From Lachnospiraceae bacterium (GTDB lineage: Bacteria; Bacillota; Clostridia; Lachnospirales; Lachnospiraceae): 64,000 nt of DNA. Every line of letters begins with the position of its first letter. The stretch's first letter is position 1. A model generated the notes under the pieces. The model was not told the DNA's origin, made no database searches, and saw only the letters and a list, made by a program, of their open reading frames with translations. Of this stretch, positions 44,848-53,842 are shown piece after piece. Location of the stretch: positions 21,018-85,017 of the forward strand of contig JAFXQX010000038.1 of assembly GCA_017526745.1 (NCBI GenBank), written 5' to 3'. The position numbers were made by a program, and so were the translations under genes.

Positions 44848-47736
44848 ATGAACATCGATATTATCGGAAATCATGGCGCAAATCATGTAAATGACATGGA
44901 ACATATCACATATGAGAGACCCTCTTTTTCGGCATCAAGGACGATGATGGAGAAGACGGGATATTCCTTAGACATTACGGGCAAAGTTAAGGAGAACGCT
45001 GCATACGGTAAGGAAGATCTTAAATCTGCACAAGATATTGCGCAGATGGCCGGTATGACAAACGTTTCCGTTCAGAGTGATTACATGGCCGTGATGTCTA
45101 ATTCCATGTCTGACGAAGATTTCGCCGAACTGGTAAAGGACGGGGCAAACCCGACAAAGATACCCGCGGGGGAGGCTGTGACCAATCTTGACCGGATCAA
45201 GATCAGGATGGCGGAGGCCGGCACCACGATCGCGGGTTATAATGATGACCTTACCGAAGAGGATATAAAGGCCGTTTACGGGAATTCGATCAATTCCGGA
45301 AAGATCCTGTCGGATATGCTTAGTGATGCAGATCTTCCCGCAACGGGCGATAATATCTTCGGGATCAAAGAGACCGTTATGATGGCCCAGAACCTTAAGC
45401 CGCTTACTGACGAGGCCAAGGCATATATGGTCACGGAAGGTCTTGAACCTACCGTTGAGAATCTTTACAAAGCAGAGTACAGTGCCGCTTCAAAGGGATT
45501 TTCGTCTCAGGGTGTTCATTATGAGGGTGCCGCAACGTATGCGGGATCGGCTCTGACCATTTCCAAGTGGGACGATCTGGCTTCGCAGGCGCTTGAAGTC
45601 ATCCATGAAGCCGGTCTTCCCGATGAGGAGGCCGCTCTTTCGGATGCCAGGACGATCGCAGGACTCGGCCTTCCGATCACAAAGGAGACACTTACCGCAT
45701 ATGTGGATATTAAGGATATCAGTCTTCCTGCCGATCCGAAGGATCTTTTTGCAGCCGTAACGGTTGCCATCGAAGAAGGAAGGAACCCAAGGGAGGCTGT
45801 TCTTGATGATACAAAGAGCCTTTATACAAGGGCCGCAAAAATCGTCGAAGAATTTAAGAACATGGAAGATCCCGCGGATCTTACCCGCCGCAGGCAGCTT
45901 GAGGAAGTAAGACTTGCAATGACTGCGGAAGCAAACCTTACGCTTCTTCGAAAAGGCATCAATATCGAAACGCAGCCTTTAGAGCAGCTTGTAGAACAGC
46001 TAAAGGAAGCTGAGAGGCAATTCTGGACACCGCTTCTTTCGCCGGAGAATAATGCAGGAGAAAATCAGGGGACAGGGGATATCGTATCCGATAAAGAACT
46101 TGATGAGCGTATCGATCTTTTCAGGAAAACCCAAACTGCTGTCCGTTATATCCCGGAAGTTCCGGTAAGGGTCATTGCCGAAAGAGCCGGATCGGATGAT
46201 TTCAGCCTTGAGGGTATCGAAAGGCAGGGCCGTAATCTTCAGGGTGCATATGAGAAGGCAGGCGAGGCATACGAAACACTAATGACAGCTCCCAGAGCCG
46301 ATATGGGTGATTCCATTACAAAAGCTTTCCGCAACGTTGATGATATACTCGCGGATCTTGATATGGATACAAATGAGGCAAACCGCAAGGCCGTAAGAAC
46401 GCTCGGTTATGCCGGAATGATGATAAACCGTGAGTCGGTGGATCAGATAAGGGAAGCAACCACGTCGGTCCAGAGGGTCATTACGCTTATGACTCCCGCA
46501 AGAACTCTTCAGATGATAAGACAGGGACAAAATCCGTTGTCGGAGAACATCTTCGAACTTGAAAAGAAGCTTTCCGAAGAGCCGTTTGAGGAATCGACAG
46601 AGAAGTATTCAAAGTTCCTGCTTCGTCTCGAGAGAAGCGGCAATATCACCGATGACGAGAAGAAGGCTTTCATCGGGATGTACAGGCTGTTCAATACGAT
46701 CGAGAAGCGTGACGGAAAGGTCATCGGGAATGTCCTTAATACAGGGGAAGAGCTCACACTTTCCAATATGCTCAAGGCTTCAAGATCAAACAGGCATACA
46801 AACGGTGAGTATGTCATAGATGATGATTTCGGATTCCTCGAGGAGCTTAACGAAAAGGGAGAGACGATCACATCACAGATCGAAAGAGTATTCCCTCAGT
46901 TGATCGATCCGGCTGCCGATAAAGATTATGTGGCCGAAAAACAGCGTGATATAAGGGCTGCGGCAAAGGCTCCGAAAGAAGCACAGGATATACTGTCCAT
47001 GGCAGAAGCGCCTGTCACGGTGGAAAACATCCTTGCAGTTACGGCACTTACCGGCGGCATGGGAAAAGGATATAAGAAGCTGTTTTCGGGCGAGAGGTCA
47101 TTTGAAGGCAGCAAGGATGATGACAGAAAGAGGCTCCTTACGGATGAGGATGCAGCAATGCTTGCCGACAGCCTTACAGACAGGGAGAGCCTTCAGGCAT
47201 CCTATGAGAGTTTTCTTGACAAGGCAGCAGAAGTTGCAAAAGAAAACGCCGGCAGAGCCGATAGTTATGAAGACGTAAGAACACTGTCCATGCTCTATAA
47301 GCAGGTCGGGTTTGCCTCTGCTCTTTCAAGAAATGAAAGCTATGAGATCCCGGTAAAGCTTGATGAAGGCTGGACTTCGATACATCTTACGATCGTTCAC
47401 TCCGATGAAGAGTCCTCCAAGGTGAAAGCTTCATTTGAAAGCGATATTTACGGCAGGGTTGATGCGACGTTTTCGTTAAGATCCGGCGGCGCGGACGGAT
47501 TTATCGTGTCGGATTCGCGTGCCGGGGTTGAGAATCTCAAAGGTATTGACGATAAAATAAAAGAGGGGTTGTCAAGGGAGCAAATCGGCACGGCAAAGCT
47601 GTCATATGTATTTTCCAACAGTTCCGTAAGAGAAGGTTATCTTCCGGAGTCTGATCATACGAAAGCTTCGGACAGCACATTATATAAAATGGCAAAAGCG
47701 TTCATAGGCGCAGTACAAACGGCATCACAGGCATAG
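44848..47736 (+). CDS. Large flagellar-associated protein with FliK-like C-terminus
   Basis: 962 residues, soluble, no signal peptide. Most of the length is helical repeats of about 60 residues around motifs such as NLDRIKIRMAEAG. The last 120 residues, with IPVKLDEGWTSIHLTIVHS, YGRVDATFSLR and GFIVSDSR, resemble the Flg_hook domain of FliK hook-length regulators. AAAGGTGG precedes the ATG. It lies 18 bp before the flagellin gene and behind a sigma-28-like promoter. Function is inferred from this context. Related unknown families (such as DUF6240) accompany Lachnospiraceae flagellar genes, but the assignment was not testable here. Confidence 0.55.
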   Translation: MNIDIIGNHGANHVNDMEHITYERPSFSASRTMMEKTGYSLDITGKVKENAAYGKEDLKSAQDIAQMAGMTNVSVQSDYMAVMSNSMSDEDFAELVKDGANPTKIPAGEAVTNLDRIKIRMAEAGTTIAGYNDDLTEEDIKAVYGNSINSGKILSDMLSDADLPATGDNIFGIKETVMMAQNLKPLTDEAKAYMVTEGLEPTVENLYKAEYSAASKGFSSQGVHYEGAATYAGSALTISKWDDLASQALEVIHEAGLPDEEAALSDARTIAGLGLPITKETLTAYVDIKDISLPADPKDLFAAVTVAIEEGRNPREAVLDDTKSLYTRAAKIVEEFKNMEDPADLTRRRQLEEVRLAMTAEANLTLLRKGINIETQPLEQLVEQLKEAERQFWTPLLSPENNAGENQGTGDIVSDKELDERIDLFRKTQTAVRYIPEVPVRVIAERAGSDDFSLEGIERQGRNLQGAYEKAGEAYETLMTAPRADMGDSITKAFRNVDDILADLDMDTNEANRKAVRTLGYAGMMINRESVDQIREATTSVQRVITLMTPARTLQMIRQGQNPLSENIFELEKKLSEEPFEESTEKYSKFLLRLERSGNITDDEKKAFIGMYRLFNTIEKRDGKVIGNVLNTGEELTLSNMLKASRSNRHTNGEYVIDDDFGFLEELNEKGETITSQIERVFPQLIDPAADKDYVAEKQRDIRAAAKAPKEAQDILSMAEAPVTVENILAVTALTGGMGKGYKKLFSGERSFEGSKDDDRKRLLTDEDAAMLADSLTDRESLQASYESFLDKAAEVAKENAGRADSYEDVRTLSMLYKQVGFASALSRNESYEIPVKLDEGWTSIHLTIVHSDEESSKVKASFESDIYGRVDATFSLRSGGADGFIVSDSRAGVENLKGIDDKIKEGLSREQIGTAKLSYVFSNSSVREGYLPESDHTKASDSTLYKMAKAFIGAVQTASQA

Positions 47737-47754
47737 ACAAGAAGGAGAGACGGT

Positions 47755-48891
47755 ATGAAGATCAATTCAAACATGCAGGCACTGATAGCACAGAACGTAC
47801 TTCGAACCAACGAAGAAAAGAACAGCGCTTCGACAGAGAGACTGTCTTCGGGATTCAAGATCAACCATGCGAAGGATTCACCGGCGGGAATGGCTGTCGG
47901 TAACCGCATGAACGCACAGATAAGGAGCCTTTACAAGGCAAAGGATAACGCCAGCAATGCGGTAAACGTTGTACAGACGGCAGAAGGAGCACTTTCGGAA
48001 GTACATAACATGCTCCAGCGTATGAACGAACTGGGGCTCAAAGCTTCAACGGGAACGCTTACATCTTCAGACAGGGAAGCGATCCAGAAGGAAGTGAACG
48101 CACTTCGCAAAGAGATAGAGCGTATTGCGGCAGATACGGAATATAATACCCAGAATCTTCTCGGCGGTGAGCAGGGAATGAAGGGATTTACGGACAACCC
48201 AAAAGTAAAGGTTGCCGGTTATGATGCTGATTTCCCGAAGGGAGATTATCTGTTAAATATCAAAAAAGATGCCGAGGGAAATGTGACTGCCACATTGCAG
48301 GTTGATAACGGACCGGCTCCGGCTACACCTACACCTGTTCCGAATCTTAAAGGGATAAAAGCAAATGATACCCAGATCACAGCGACATTAAATGACGGAT
48401 CGCAGCTTGTTTTTTCATATGACAAGGATATCACTGCTCCGGCAAACGTTAAAGTTGATGTGGCAGGCATCGGCGGAATGAAGATCCAGGTCGGAACATC
48501 AACGGGACAGGAGATCCCGGTCGTGATACCTACAATGGATCCGGCGTCTCTTGGAATAGCTGCGATAAATGAGCCTGAGTTTTATGACCCGATCGACATG
48601 CGTACGCAGGAAGGTGCGCAGAAGTCGCTTGAGTATATCGCCAAAGCCATAGAATATGTTTCGTCCGCGCGTTCGGAACTCGGGGCATACCAGAACAGGC
48701 TTGAATCCACGGTCGCGGCCCTTGCCGAGACGACAGAGAACCTCGAAGGATCATACTCGACACTTCATGATGTGGATATGGCCGAGGAGATGGTAGAGTA
48801 TACGAAGCTCCAGGTACTCGTACAGGCCGGAACGAGCATGCTCGCGCAGGCAAACGAACAGCCCCAGCAGGCATTGCAGTTACTGCAATAA
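47755..48891 (+). CDS. fliC: Flagellin
   Basis: 378 residues. D0/D1 N-terminal region MKINSNMQALIAQNVL with SSGFKINHAKDSPAGMAVGNR, and C-terminal D1/D0 helices with SARSELGAYQNRLE and AEEMVEYTKLQVL, ending LLQ. It polymerises to the filament after export without a signal peptide. The variable middle (about 150-280) contains a Pro/Thr linker (PAPATPTPVP) and a small beta-rich domain. AAGGAGAGA lies before the ATG. The stop codon lies inside the P1 stem of a structured element. Confidence 0.96.
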   Translation: MKINSNMQALIAQNVLRTNEEKNSASTERLSSGFKINHAKDSPAGMAVGNRMNAQIRSLYKAKDNASNAVNVVQTAEGALSEVHNMLQRMNELGLKASTGTLTSSDREAIQKEVNALRKEIERIAADTEYNTQNLLGGEQGMKGFTDNPKVKVAGYDADFPKGDYLLNIKKDAEGNVTATLQVDNGPAPATPTPVPNLKGIKANDTQITATLNDGSQLVFSYDKDITAPANVKVDVAGIGGMKIQVGTSTGQEIPVVIPTMDPASLGIAAINEPEFYDPIDMRTQEGAQKSLEYIAKAIEYVSSARSELGAYQNRLESTVAALAETTENLEGSYSTLHDVDMAEEMVEYTKLQVLVQAGTSMLAQANEQPQQALQLLQ

Positions 48892-48976
48892 GAAGGGGCC
48901 CACGCAGTGGGAAGATCTCTTATTGCACCGCGAGGACCTATCGACGAAGTCGATTCAAATGTCCGAGCGTCCTTGG
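48884..48976 (+). ncRNA. Structured RNA-like element after flagellin (copy 2)
   Basis: Same architecture as the element at 9626-9720: P1 of 10 bp (48884-48893 with 48918-48927), CCCAC/GTGGG cap (48899-48903, 48907-48911; loop GCA), CACCGCGA, P2 GGAC/GTCC (48934-48937, 48961-48964), P3 ATCGAC/GTCGAT with a GAA loop (48940-48954), then GAGCGTCCTTGG. Compared with copy 1, two P1 pairs, two P2 pairs and three P3 pairs have changed on both strands together. P1 contains the flagellin stop codon. The rest of the gap to fliS is a GC-rich stretch and the fliS RBS. Confidence 0.62.
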
Positions 48977-49029
48977 AGGCGGAGCGCAGCGGGGACGGAA
49001 AGTTTATGGTATAACCGGAAAGGATATAT

Positions 49030-49506
49030 ATGACCAGCGAAAAGAAACAGGAATACACCCTTAAGATAACAAATGCATCTCCTACAGGGATCATAGTCAT
49101 CCTGTATGATCTTGCAATTGATTATATAAAGGAAGCCGGTGACTGCTTTGAAAAAGGCGATCATGAAGGCGCAAAGACCCAGTGCACCAATGCGGGAAGG
49201 GTGCTCGGAGATCTGATCTCATCACTTGATTTTACGTATGGGATCTCATTCCCGCTTTATCGGATATATGAGTATATCTCAAAGGAAGTTTCGATGGCGG
49301 TGATCAGAAACGACAAAAGCGCGCTGACAGATGCGGTAAGACTTTTGTCATCCTTAAGGGAATCATTCGACGAGCTTTCGAGACAGGACGATTCCGGTCC
49401 GGCGATGTCAAATACACAGTCAGTGTATGCGGGACTTACGTACGGAAAAGGAACCCTGAACGAGAGCACATCATTTGCATCGGACAACAGAGGATATACA
49501 GTCTGA
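49030..49506 (+). CDS. fliS: Flagellar export chaperone FliS
   Basis: 158 residues, all-helical. It keeps flagellin monomeric before export. Family features are YTLKITNASPTGIIVILYDLAIDYI (in parts) near the N-terminus and LISSLDF. The C-terminal 25 residues are a Gly/Ser/Thr-rich extension. AAAGGA lies 7 nt before the ATG. It is transcribed behind flagellin and the structured element, followed by a strong terminator. Confidence 0.92.
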   Translation: MTSEKKQEYTLKITNASPTGIIVILYDLAIDYIKEAGDCFEKGDHEGAKTQCTNAGRVLGDLISSLDFTYGISFPLYRIYEYISKEVSMAVIRNDKSALTDAVRLLSSLRESFDELSRQDDSGPAMSNTQSVYAGLTYGKGTLNESTSFASDNRGYTV

Positions 49507-49530
49507 AAAGGATCATAGTGATCCTGCACA

Positions 49531-49571
49531 AAAATCGGGCCTTGGGACTTAGTCCCAAGGCCTGATTTTTA
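49531..49571. terminator. Terminator of the flagellar unit
   Basis: Long stem of about 17 bp (AAAATCGGGCCTTGGGA with TCCCAAGGCCTGATTTT, one G-U) followed by T residues. The A-run on the other side would let it act in both directions. Confidence 0.92.
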
Positions 49572-49609
49572 TTCAATTTCACGAAAATGATTTTATCATT
49601 TCGGATCTG

Positions 49610-49639
49610 TTTACAAAGCAGAAGATGATGCCCTATAAT
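49610..49639 (+). promoter_or_regulatory. Promoter and leader of the Tad-like operon
   Basis: TTTACA (49610-49615), 18-bp spacer, TATAAT (49634-49639). The 60-nt leader can fold ACGGGTCTT against AAGA-TT-CCCGT with a small GCC/GGC hairpin inside. It matches no riboswitch I know. Confidence 0.6.
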
Positions 49640-49704
49640 CTGCAGTAACGGGTCTTATCTCATTTCCGCCATATCGGCAAGATTCCCGTAGGTATTGGTT
49701 TTTG

Positions 49705-50940
49705 ATGATAAAAAGAGATTATGTCCAGATAAAAAAAGATGTCTTTGATGACGTCTGTGACCGCCTTGTGAGAAGTCCGGGTGCAGACGATACTACGGTT
49801 CTGTCTGTGATAAGAGACTGCATAATAGCAAGCAGGGATTCACAGGATCTGACACCCAGGGAAAGAAGCCGCATCTGTCATGAACTGTTTAACAGGATAC
49901 GCGGGCTTGATGTTCTTCAGGATATCATCGAAGACGATTCGGTTACCGAGATAATGGTAAACGGGACCGACGAGATATTTGTGGAGCGTTACGGAAGACT
50001 GTCAGGATGCGGCCTTTCTTTTGAGTCAAAAGAGAGACTGACCGACATCATAGGAAAGATAGCATCCGGCGTAAACCGTACGATCAATCTCTCATCTCCG
50101 ATACTCGATGCCAGACTTGCCGACGGCTCCCGTGTAAATGCAGTGCTTGATCCCATTGCCATAAACGGGCCATCTCTTACAATAAGGCGTTTCCCCAACA
50201 GACCGATGGATGCGGATGCTCTTGTTGCCACAGGATCAGTCAGCCGGCAGGTTCTGGATTTTTTGAGAAATCTTGTTATCTCAGGGTACAACATGCTGAT
50301 CAGCGGATCCACCGGATGTGGAAAGACCACCTTTCTGAATGTCCTTTCATCATTTATCCCGCATGATGAGCGGGTGATAACGATCGAGGACTCCGCCGAG
50401 CTTCGCATCATGGGGATAAGGAATCTTGTAAGACTTGAGACCAGAAATGCCACCGCAGGAGGGTGCGGACAGATAACGATAAGGGACCTGATCAGAAATG
50501 CCCTTAGAATGCGTCCTGACCGTGTGATAGTCGGAGAGGTCAGGGGCGAGGAAGCGATCGATATGCTTCAGGCTTTTAATGTCGGAGAAGACGGGTCGCT
50601 GTCGACGATCCACGCAAACAGTGCCGGCGATGCGATCTCCCGTCTGGAAACGATGATAATGCTCTCAACAAACATTCCGGTTGAAGCACTCAGAAGGCAG
50701 ATCGCATCGGGTGTTGACATCATAATACATCTGGGACGTCTGCGCGATAAGAGCAGACATGTGCTTGAGATATCGGAAGTAGTGACTGACAGCATATATG
50801 GTATCGGAACGAGAACACTGTATTCGTTTGAAGAGACAGGAAGCATAGACGGTAGAGTGGAGGGAGAACTGGTATTTAAGAACAGACTTGAAAACAGGGA
50901 AAAAATGATAAGGGCAGGGCTGTATGAAGAAGAGGAGTGA
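49705..50940 (+). CDS. Tad/CpaF-type secretion ATPase
   Basis: 411 residues. N-terminal helical domain, then the type II/IV secretion ATPase core: GSTGCGKTTFLNVLSS (Walker A), TIEDSAELRI (Asp box), MRPDRVIVGEVRGEEAIDML (20 residues, Walker B) and STIHANS (His box). CpaF-type ATPases power assembly of Tad/Flp pili. No good Shine-Dalgarno precedes ATG 49705, and TTG 49702 is possible. It overlaps the next gene by 17 bp. Confidence 0.9.
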   Translation: MIKRDYVQIKKDVFDDVCDRLVRSPGADDTTVLSVIRDCIIASRDSQDLTPRERSRICHELFNRIRGLDVLQDIIEDDSVTEIMVNGTDEIFVERYGRLSGCGLSFESKERLTDIIGKIASGVNRTINLSSPILDARLADGSRVNAVLDPIAINGPSLTIRRFPNRPMDADALVATGSVSRQVLDFLRNLVISGYNMLISGSTGCGKTTFLNVLSSFIPHDERVITIEDSAELRIMGIRNLVRLETRNATAGGCGQITIRDLIRNALRMRPDRVIVGEVRGEEAIDMLQAFNVGEDGSLSTIHANSAGDAISRLETMIMLSTNIPVEALRRQIASGVDIIIHLGRLRDKSRHVLEISEVVTDSIYGIGTRTLYSFEETGSIDGRVEGELVFKNRLENREKMIRAGLYEEEE

Positions 50941-51646
50941 TCACATACTTATCTGCATAATATCATATGCCGCCCTGTCGGCATCGGCAGCCATGCTGTT
51001 TTATGACTCTATAACAGCGGGACTGTTCTTTTTACCGTTCTTCATCCCGTTTGAAAAGGCTGTTTGGTCATACAGGATCCGTAGATACGAAGAGGAGCTG
51101 ACGGACCAGTTCATCATGGCACTGATCGGGATATCATCGTCTCTCTCTGCCGGGATCTCGCCGGAAAATGCTTTTGCCGCAGCTCTTGCCGATATGGTGA
51201 AACTGTATGGGAACAGGTCCCCGATCGCCGGTGTTCTGGAACTGGTCAATTCGAAGATACGGATGGGACAGAGGGCAGAGGATGCTCTGCTTTTTGCCGC
51301 CAAAAAAGAGAAGATACAGGAGATATATGATTTTGCCGTTGTATTTGCGGTTGCCAAGGAGAAGGGAGCTGATTTTCCCTCGGTCATCTCATCATGTGTA
51401 CAGATCATGGAGACAAGAAGGGAAGCCGAACGGGAAGCAAAGATCATGATAAGGGCCAGGCAGTATGAACAAAGGGTTATGTGCGTTATCCCGCCCGGGA
51501 TCCTGGCGTATCTGCGGCTTTCTTCAGGAAGCTTTTTGAACGTTCTTTATCACAATCTGCCGGGGGTTCTCATAATGACAGCCTGCCTGTCGGTGTATGT
51601 GTTTGCGATATATATGTCTGAGAAAATAGGGGATATCCGTGTATGA
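50924..51646 (+). CDS. TadB-like type II secretion F-domain protein
   Basis: 240 residues: two membrane helices (about 10-42), a cytoplasmic T2SF helical domain (about 60-190) with the ISSSLSAGISPENAFAAAL segment, and two C-terminal helices. TadB forms the inner-membrane platform of the pilus machine with TadC. It overlaps its neighbours by 17 and 4 bp. Confidence 0.82.
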   Translation: MKKRSDHILICIISYAALSASAAMLFYDSITAGLFFLPFFIPFEKAVWSYRIRRYEEELTDQFIMALIGISSSLSAGISPENAFAAALADMVKLYGNRSPIAGVLELVNSKIRMGQRAEDALLFAAKKEKIQEIYDFAVVFAVAKEKGADFPSVISSCVQIMETRREAEREAKIMIRARQYEQRVMCVIPPGILAYLRLSSGSFLNVLYHNLPGVLIMTACLSVYVFAIYMSEKIGDIRV

Positions 51647-52974
51647 GATTATATGAGATCTTTGTTCAAAAGAAGTCAAGAATGTATATCAGACAGCTTT
51701 ACTCACCTAAGGAAGCAGGGAGGATGATAAGAAGATTCGGCAGCAAAAAGGCTGTGCTGTTCTTCGGGATCATCTTGGTCTTTGCAGCTGTTTCAATGCC
51801 ATTCTTCATATCGGATCTTGCCGGTGTTTCGGATCCGCTGAAGAGTCTTGAAAGAAATGAATACGGCAAGGGATCAAGAACAGCATCCCTTCATGTCGTA
51901 TCAGAGGACGGATATGAGGATGATATCAGGATCGGTGTGGACGAAAGACAGTATACGGAGGATGAACTTGAGACAATGTCCCGCGAGATTGACGGTATCC
52001 TGTGGGAGACGATACTTGGAGAAAATCCCGGAATGGATAATGTTATGTATGATCTGACCCTTCCTTCAAAGATCAAAGGATATCCTTTTGAGATCACTTG
52101 GAAGAGCGACCAGCCGCTTGTACTCGGAAGCAACGGCACCATCAAAACAGACCGTCTTAAGGAAAAAGATCCAAATGATGAAGGTTTTATCGTGGAACTT
52201 GTGGCAACGCTCAAGTATGGGGATCATACAGAAGACAGATATTCAAATGTGATCTTAAGGCAGGCCGGAAGATCTGACAAAGATCAAAGATCAGACGCTA
52301 TAAGCGGCGTGATCGATAAAGCTGACAAAAACAGCCGGACACAGAGCGCGATAATACTTCCCGAGGAGGCGGCGGGAAAAAAGATAAGGTTTTACAAAAC
52401 ATCATCGAAACAGGGGTGGATAATACTGCTTATCGGGGCCGCATCAGCCATTATAGTCATCTCGTCAAAAGACCGGAAGTTAAAAGAAGAGGCAGATGAA
52501 CGAAGAAAACAGATGCAGTGCGACCATCCGGTCATTCTGAACAGATACATGCTTTACTATATGGCCGGCATGAATCCGAGGGCTATATGGTATGAGATAT
52601 GCAGACGATATGAAGAAGAATCAAAGCAAAACATTGCCGGCAGACGATATGCTTATGAGGAGATGATCGCAGCCAGAAACAGAATGGAGGAGGGCTGTGC
52701 CGAACTGGAATCATATGACTTGTTTGCCGCAAGGTGTGATGATATAAGATTCCGCTCCTTTATCAATTTTGTAAAACAGGCGGTCATAACGGGAGGAAGA
52801 GGCCTTAATGTCATTCTGTACGAGGAGATGGAAAAGGCACGCCGGGAAAAACTTGCCCAAGTAAAAGTCTCGGCCTCAGAGGCCGAGACTAAACTGCTTC
52901 TTCCTATGTTCATGATGCTAGCGGTAGTACTTGTTATCGTCATGGTGCCCGCATTCATGGGACTGAACGGATAG
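51643..52974 (+). CDS. TadC-like platform protein with extracytoplasmic Ig-like insert
   Basis: 443 residues, longer than usual TadC (about 300). A first membrane helix (about 36-60) is followed by an exported stretch of about 190 residues containing YDLTLPSKIKGYPFEITWKS and LGSNGTI, the pattern of an atrophied bacterial Ig-like domain. A second helix (about 256-274), a cytoplasmic T2SF domain (about 290-415) and a last helix (about 422-440) follow. The Ig-like insert should face the wall side. Its identification rests on the xITWxS...G.I pattern. The gene ends 4 bp before the convergent aldolase. Confidence 0.7.
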   Translation: MRLYEIFVQKKSRMYIRQLYSPKEAGRMIRRFGSKKAVLFFGIILVFAAVSMPFFISDLAGVSDPLKSLERNEYGKGSRTASLHVVSEDGYEDDIRIGVDERQYTEDELETMSREIDGILWETILGENPGMDNVMYDLTLPSKIKGYPFEITWKSDQPLVLGSNGTIKTDRLKEKDPNDEGFIVELVATLKYGDHTEDRYSNVILRQAGRSDKDQRSDAISGVIDKADKNSRTQSAIILPEEAAGKKIRFYKTSSKQGWIILLIGAASAIIVISSKDRKLKEEADERRKQMQCDHPVILNRYMLYYMAGMNPRAIWYEICRRYEEESKQNIAGRRYAYEEMIAARNRMEEGCAELESYDLFAARCDDIRFRSFINFVKQAVITGGRGLNVILYEEMEKARREKLAQVKVSASEAETKLLLPMFMMLAVVLVIVMVPAFMGLNG

Positions 52975-52978
52975 ATCC

Positions 52979-53827
52979 TTACGCCTTATCGTTACTTCCG
53001 CATACAAGGATCTTTTCCTTTACGAGTTCGGTAACGTTATTCATTCCGACGGCACAGTATTTCTTCGGATCGAATACATCGGGGTCACCTTTCATGTACT
53101 CCTTGATCCCGTTTGAAAATGCTATGCGAAGCTCGGTCGCAAAGTTGACTTTGCTGATCCCCCGTCTGATGCAGTCCTTTACCGCCTCGTCCGGAACACC
53201 TGATGCGCCGTGAAGTACAAGCGGGATCGATACGATCTTCCTGATGGCGGACAGCCTTTCCACATCAAGCTTGGGTTCACCCTTGTATATTCCGTGTGCT
53301 GTTCCTATCGCAACTGCAAGTGATGTAACCCCTGTTTCGTCCACAAACCTGACGGCATCATCGGGATCCGTGTATCCGGGATCATCACAGCTCATATCGT
53401 CTTCCTTGCCTCCGACCTTTCCGAGTTCGGCTTCAACAGGTATATCGGAAGGCCTGCACGCATCTGCCACTCTTTTGGACAGAGCGATATTGTCTTCAAA
53501 TTCAAGCTTGGATCCGTCGATCATTATTGACGTATATCCGGTACGAAGCGCCTGCATTGCGAGCTCGAAACTGTTTCCGTGATCGAGATGAAGAGCAATG
53601 GGAACACGGGCACGTGCCGCTGCGGCAGCGACATTTGCATAATACATGTCAAGTCCAGCGTACTTAACCGTTGACGGCGTGGTCTGAAGAATGGCAGGAG
53701 CATTTGATTCCTCGCAAGCTTTTATGACTGCCATTACCATTTCCATGTTCTCGACATTGAACGCCCCTATCGCGTAGCCCTCTTTGTCTGCTTTTGCCAT
53801 CATCTCTTTGCTTGTTACAAGTGGCAT
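52979..53827 (-). CDS. Class II fructose/tagatose-bisphosphate aldolase family protein
   Basis: 282 residues. GAFNVENMEM, the zinc-binding HLDHG near 80, SIMIDGSKLEFEDNI, GTAHGIYKGEP and VLHGASGVPDEAV identify the GatY/KbaY/FbaA group. It cleaves a ketose-1,6-bisphosphate to glyceraldehyde-3-phosphate and dihydroxyacetone phosphate. Position in an operon with an AraC regulator near fucI suggests a catabolic rather than glycolytic role. AAGGAGG precedes the ATG. Confidence 0.9.
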   Translation of the reverse strand: MPLVTSKEMMAKADKEGYAIGAFNVENMEMVMAVIKACEESNAPAILQTTPSTVKYAGLDMYYANVAAAAARARVPIALHLDHGNSFELAMQALRTGYTSIMIDGSKLEFEDNIALSKRVADACRPSDIPVEAELGKVGGKEDDMSCDDPGYTDPDDAVRFVDETGVTSLAVAIGTAHGIYKGEPKLDVERLSAIRKIVSIPLVLHGASGVPDEAVKDCIRRGISKVNFATELRIAFSNGIKEYMKGDPDVFDPKKYCAVGMNNVTELVKEKILVCGSNDKA

Positions 53828-53842
53828 AACCGTTCCTCCTTA

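Noticed and set aside
49640..49704. A c-di-GMP riboswitch in the leader of the Tad-like operon
   Set aside because: The leader folds weakly and lacks the conserved GEMM-I or GEMM-II sequences. It is also too short for either aptamer.
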